This document shows, in pieces, positions 60,197 through 64,000 of a stretch of DNA of 64,000 nucleotides. Origin of the DNA: Moesziomyces globuligerus (taxonomy: Eukaryota; Basidiomycota; Ustilaginomycetes; Ustilaginales; Ustilaginaceae); NCBI GenBank assembly GCA_030849465.1, contig JARVLF010000010.1:682001-746000 (forward strand). The letters are read 5' to 3'. The notes beneath the pieces are model-generated. The model ran no database searches, had not been told where the DNA came from, and saw nothing but the letters and a program-made list of their open reading frames with translations. Made by a program: the position numbers and the translations under genes. Numbering within the stretch: position 1 is the stretch's first letter; each line of letters begins with the position of its first letter.

Positions 60197-63100
60197 ATGG
60201 CTGCCACACTCAACGGCGCCTCGGCGCTGCCCACCGACACCGCATTCATGTCGCGCGCCACCTCGTCCCCGCTCCCCGACCTTGCCTCGCTTCCGAGCGA
60301 CTTTCTGGATCATCTCCTCCTCATCACACAGACCCTCGTCAACTCCAGACCCCCGCCCGCCGTCCTCAGAGCCATGTCACGCGATCCCACTCGCAACGAG
60401 AACGGCGCTCACGGCGAACCAAATGGCAAGGATCTCGCCGACGACGTCGCTTCCATCGATCTCGACGAACCCCGCAGCACGCTCCAAGGCACCGTAAGCT
60501 TGCCGCTGCCCCCATTCAGCTCGGCTCACAGCGATGAGCGCACCCGCGCGATCGAAGCCAACATCGGCAAGCTTGCAGAGAGGCTATGGAGGGCCGAGGA
60601 CCACCTCGAGGTCGTCGCGCGCAGTCAAGAAATCGTTCGCACTCCCGGCGCCGAGGACGACCCCGCCAATCAGTCGCATATGGACCCGCGCAACCTCTTC
60701 TTCGGCAAACCTTTCCCTTACCCGCTCTCGCATGCCCAGCCCCAGAGCTCCACCTACCCGCTCAGCTATCCCCTCGGCATGGGCCTCAACGGCCCTGTCC
60801 TCCTCGGCGGACAGGTCTCCCGCACAGACGATCCCATCGCCTCCTTCGAACGCTACAACGACGAGAGCGGCCTCTCCGCACAGGAAGAATTGCGCCTGCT
60901 CAAGGCCCAGGTCCAAGATATCGCTCGTGTCTGCAAGGCCGTCGCGTTCGGCGACCTCACCCAGCACATCACCGTTCCCGTACAAGGTCACGTCATGGTC
61001 GAGCTCAAGGACATCATCAACCAGATGGTCGATCGTCTCTCGCACTTTGCCGCCGAAGTCACGCGTGTCTCGCTCGAAGTCGGAACCCAAGGCAAGCTCG
61101 GCGGTCAGGCCGAGGTTCACGGCGTCGAAGGCACCTGGAAGGAGCTCAAGGACGTCGTCAACCGCCTCGCCGCCAACCTCACCAACCAGGTACGAGGTGT
61201 CGCCCTCGTCACCAAAGCTGTCGCCCGCGGCGACCTCTCGCAAAAGATCGAAGTCGAGGCCGACGGCGAAATCCTCGAGCTCAAGGTCACCATCAACGTC
61301 ATGGTCGACCAACTCCGTCATTTCTCCACCGAAGTCACGCGTGTCTCGCGCGAGGTCGGCAGCAAGGGTCAGCTCGGAGGCCAAGCCAACGTCCCCGGCG
61401 TCCAAGGTGTCTGGAAGGAGCTCACCGACAACGTCAACCGCATGTGCTCCAACCTCACCGGCCAGGTGCGTTCCATCGGCATGGTCACCACCGCCGTCGC
61501 AAAGGGTGACCTCACCAAGACCATCGACATCGACGCAGAAGGCGAGATGGCCCAGCTCAAGGACACCGTCAACTCGATGGTGGGCCAGCTCCGCATCTTT
61601 GCCTCCGAAGTCATCCGCATGTCCATGGAGGTCGGGACCTACGGCAAGCTCGGTGGTCAGGCGCACGTGCCCAACGTCGAGGGCACCTGGAAGGACCTCA
61701 CCGAGAACGTCAACAAGATGGCCGACAACCTCACCTCGCAGGTGCGAGAGATCGCCCGTGTCACCAAGTGCGTCGCCGAGGGTGTGCTGACCGAGTTCAT
61801 CAACGTCGACGTCAAGGGCGAGATCCTCGATCTCAAGCTGACCGTCAACAACATGGTCCGCCAACTCAAGACGCTCTCGGACGAGATCATCCGTGTCTCG
61901 GTCGAGGTCGGCACCGAAGGCCGCCTCGGCGGACAGGCCAAGGTCAACGACGTCAAGGGTCAGTGGCAGGTGCTCACAGAGCGCGTCAACATGATGGCCA
62001 GCAACCTCACAACACAGGTGCGATCGATTGCCACCGTGACCACCGCCGTCGCTCGCGGTGACCTCAGCAAGACCATCAACGTCGAGGTGCGTGGCGAATT
62101 CCTCGACCTCAAGTTGACCGTCAACAACATGGTGGAATCTCTGCGTACCTTCTCGTTCGAGGTGACCCGAGTGGCCAAGGAGGTCGGTACCGAGGGCAAG
62201 CTCGGCGGTCGAGCCACCGTGCTTGGCGTCGGCGGCACCTGGAAGGATCTTACCGACTCGGTCAACACCATGGCCGCCAACCTGACGCTCCAGGTGCGAG
62301 CCATCGCGCACGCCACCACCGCCGTCGCGCGTGGTGACCTGACGCAGAAGGTGACCATCCCCGTGTCCGGCGAGATGCTCGACCTCGTCAACACCATCAA
62401 CAACATGATTGAGCAGCTCAGCTTCTTCGCTTCCGAGGTGACGCGTGTCGCCCGCGAAGTGGGTACCGAGGGTAAGCTCGGTGTGCAGGCGCAGAAGAAG
62501 GACATCGAGGGCACCTGGGGCGAGATCACGGACAACGTCAACATCATGGCCAACAACCTCACCTCGCAGGTGCGTGCCTTTGCCCAGATCACCGCCGCCG
62601 CCACGGACGGCGACTTTACTCGTTTCGTCACCGTCGAGGCGTCCGGCGAGATGGACTCGCTCAAGACCAAGATCAACCAGATGGTATACAGTCTGCGCGA
62701 CAGTATCCAGAAGAACACGGCGGCCAGAGAGGCGGCCGAATTGGCCAATCGCTCCAAGTCCGAATTCCTCGCCAACATGTCGCACGAGATCCGAACTCCC
62801 ATGAACGGCATCATCGGCATGACTGCGCTCACGCTCGAGACCGAGCTCTCGCGATCGCAACGCGAGAACCTCGTCACGGTCTCCACGTTGGCAGGCAACT
62901 TGCTGGCCATCATCGACGACATTCTCGATATCTCCAAGATCGAAGCAGGACGCATGAACGTCGAAGAGATCCCCTTCTCGCTCCGCGGCATCGTCTTCAG
63001 CGTGCTCAAGACGCTGTCCGTGCGTGCGACGCAGAAGAAGCTCAACCTCATGTACGAGGTGGCACCGGACTGCCCCGACCCGCTCATCGGCGACGCGCTC

Positions 63101-64000
63101 CGCCTCAAGCAGATCATCACCAACCTCATCGGAAACGCCGTCAAGTTCACGGATGCTGGTGGCCGCGTCGCGCTCAAGTGCAAGCTCTCCAAGATGGTCA
63201 ACGGCAACCAGGCCATGCTCGAGTTCTGCGCGTCCGACTCGGGAATCGGCATCAAGCAGGACAAGCTCGACGTCATCTTCGACACCTTCTGCCAGGCAGA
63301 CGGCTCCACCACGCGCAAGTACGGCGGCACAGGACTCGGTCTGTCGATCTCGCGTCGACTGGTCAACCTCATGGGCGGAGACTTGTGGGTGCGCAGCAAC
63401 TACGGCAAGGGCTCGGACTTCTTCTTCACCATGGTGGTCAAGCTCGACAAGATCTCGCCGGACCAGGTCAAGGAGAAGATCCGTCCGTACAACGGACGCA
63501 ACATCTTCTACCTCGACACGCTGCACGACCAGACGGGTGTGCAGGCCATGATCGAGGATCTCGGCCTCAAGCCCTTCACGGTGCACAGCGTCGACGAGGC
63601 CTCGCACCGCAAGCGCGGCATGCCGCGCATCGATGCCATCATCGCCGACTCGCTCGCCGTCGTCGAGGATCTGCGCAACGTCGAGCACCTGCGCTACATC
63701 CCCATCAACTTGGTGTCGCCAGCGCAGCTCACGCTCAACCTGACGTACTGCCTCGACCACGGCATCAGCTCGTACATCAACACGCCCACCTCGGTGGCGG
63801 ATCTGTACTACGCGCTGCTGCCCTCGCTAGAGAGTTCGGCGGCGACGCCGACCGAGGGCTCGAACGAGGTGACGTACGACATCCTGCTGGCGGAGGACAA
63901 CGTGGTGAACCAGAAGCTGGCGTGCAAGATCCTCACCAACCAAGGCCACAAGGTGGACGTGGTGGACAACGGACACCTGGCGGTGATGGCGGTCAAGAAG
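60197..64000 (+). CDS. NIK1: Group III hybrid histidine kinase (NIK1/Os-1 type), 3' end cut off by the window
   Basis: The open frame gives 1268 residues and runs off the right edge. It is a cytosolic osmosensing kinase at the top of the HOG pathway and the target of phenylpyrrole and dicarboximide fungicides. After ~240 residues without a clear domain, six ~92-residue units and a last half unit form an array of alternating HAMP modules (about 243-830), each with GDLTxxI and [12 protein letters not shown] blocks. The H box [12 protein letters not shown] carries phospho-accepting His863. The N box (LIGNAVKFT), G1 box (DSGIGI) and G2 box (GGTGLGLS) complete the kinase domain. The receiver begins with [14 protein letters not shown], but the phospho-accepting Asp lies beyond the edge. 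The ATG at 60197 is the first in the frame and starts [11 protein letters not shown]. No intron is seen in the visible part. Confidence 0.95.
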   Translation, partial: MAATLNGASALPTDTAFMSRATSSPLPDLASLPSDFLDHLLLITQTLVNSRPPPAVLRAMSRDPTRNENGAHGEPNGKDLADDVASIDLDEPRSTLQGTVSLPLPPFSSAHSDERTRAIEANIGKLAERLWRAEDHLEVVARSQEIVRTPGAEDDPANQSHMDPRNLFFGKPFPYPLSHAQPQSSTYPLSYPLGMGLNGPVLLGGQVSRTDDPIASFERYNDESGLSAQEELRLLKAQVQDIARVCKAVAFGDLTQHITVPVQGHVMVELKDIINQMVDRLSHFAAEVTRVSLEVGTQGKLGGQAEVHGVEGTWKELKDVVNRLAANLTNQVRGVALVTKAVARGDLSQKIEVEADGEILELKVTINVMVDQLRHFSTEVTRVSREVGSKGQLGGQANVPGVQGVWKELTDNVNRMCSNLTGQVRSIGMVTTAVAKGDLTKTIDIDAEGEMAQLKDTVNSMVGQLRIFASEVIRMSMEVGTYGKLGGQAHVPNVEGTWKDLTENVNKMADNLTSQVREIARVTKCVAEGVLTEFINVDVKGEILDLKLTVNNMVRQLKTLSDEIIRVSVEVGTEGRLGGQAKVNDVKGQWQVLTERVNMMASNLTTQVRSIATVTTAVARGDLSKTINVEVRGEFLDLKLTVNNMVESLRTFSFEVTRVAKEVGTEGKLGGRATVLGVGGTWKDLTDSVNTMAANLTLQVRAIAHATTAVARGDLTQKVTIPVSGEMLDLVNTINNMIEQLSFFASEVTRVAREVGTEGKLGVQAQKKDIEGTWGEITDNVNIMANNLTSQVRAFAQITAAATDGDFTRFVTVEASGEMDSLKTKINQMVYSLRDSIQKNTAAREAAELANRSKSEFLANMSHEIRTPMNGIIGMTALTLETELSRSQRENLVTVSTLAGNLLAIIDDILDISKIEAGRMNVEEIPFSLRGIVFSVLKTLSVRATQKKLNLMYEVAPDCPDPLIGDALRLKQIITNLIGNAVKFTDAGGRVALKCKLSKMVNGNQAMLEFCASDSGIGIKQDKLDVIFDTFCQADGSTTRKYGGTGLGLSISRRLVNLMGGDLWVRSNYGKGSDFFFTMVVKLDKISPDQVKEKIRPYNGRNIFYLDTLHDQTGVQAMIEDLGLKPFTVHSVDEASHRKRGMPRIDAIIADSLAVVEDLRNVEHLRYIPINLVSPAQLTLNLTYCLDHGISSYINTPTSVADLYYALLPSLESSAATPTEGSNEVTYDILLAEDNVVNQKLACKILTNQGHKVDVVDNGHLAVMAVKK

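Noticed and set aside
60584..63760. A 1058-codon minus-strand ORF opposite the histidine kinase
   Set aside because: It is the antisense shadow of the kinase reading frame. Its composition is dominated by repeats that mirror the HAMP units, and it has no domain of its own.
1..64000. Biosynthetic gene cluster, transposon, CRISPR or viral insertion
   Set aside because: No transposase, integrase, terminal repeats, direct-repeat/spacer arrays, synthases or viral proteins were found on either strand.

Overview
The window is GC-rich, intron-poor nuclear DNA from a basidiomycete fungus. The gene set points to the smut and Pseudozyma-type yeasts of the Ustilaginales: a large Sec16, a group III poly-HAMP histidine kinase, a secreted GH25 muramidase, very long single-exon genes with Asp-, Gln- and Ser-rich insertions, and short introns with GTAAGT or GTACGT donors and CTGAC branch sites. 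The order is inferred from protein content and gene style. The species cannot be fixed from the sequence alone.

Layout. 1-7.3 kb: a truncated class I glutamine amidotransferase (-), a TFIIIC subunit with a split zinc ribbon (-), and a single ORF that joins a TBC Rab-GAP to a complete UBA4/MOCS3 protein (+). 7.3-13.3 kb: a YTH m6A reader (-) and an MFS drug:H+ antiporter (-). 13.3-20 kb: a long spacer, a KpsF/GutQ-like SIS protein (+), a second spacer and a secreted GH25 lysozyme-like muramidase with a clear TATA box (+). 20-32 kb: a farnesylated type I Hsp40 of the Ydj1/Mas5 kind (-, spliced), a signal peptide peptidase (+), a very large ferric reductase-like protein (+) and the GPI transamidase subunit GPI16/PIG-T (-). 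32-38.5 kb: a small ORF of unknown function (-), a three-exon ZNF706/At2g23090-like mini zinc finger (+) and a KNR4/SMI1 regulator (-). 38.5-50 kb: glucosidase I GH63 (+), RAD14/XPA (-) and SEC16 (+). 50-57.3 kb: RMD5/GID2 (+), a five-exon metallophosphoesterase (+), YTM1 (+), a Yippee protein (-, spliced) and a polyQ single-pass membrane protein (-). 57.3-64 kb: a 3 kb spacer and the start of a NIK1/Os-1-type histidine kinase (+) that runs off the right edge.

There are no operons. Genes are mostly monocistronic, in convergent pairs with 3' ends about 60-350 bp apart or divergent pairs with shared promoters. Several products act in or near the secretory pathway: SPP, GPI16, glucosidase I, Sec16 and a farnesylated Hsp40. 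Cell-wall and stress signalling (SMI1, NIK1) and RNA biology (YTH, TFIIIC, YTM1, UBA4) are also represented. I read this as ordinary housekeeping content and not as a cluster.

The observations most worth following up are the in-frame TBC-UBA4 fusion, the TATA-driven muramidase, the ferric reductase with two very large insertions, the recurrent acidic-tract expansions, the C-rich tract just after the donor in most introns, and the uncharacterised 105-residue ORF. No transposons, CRISPR arrays, tRNAs, rRNAs or viral sequences were recognised.
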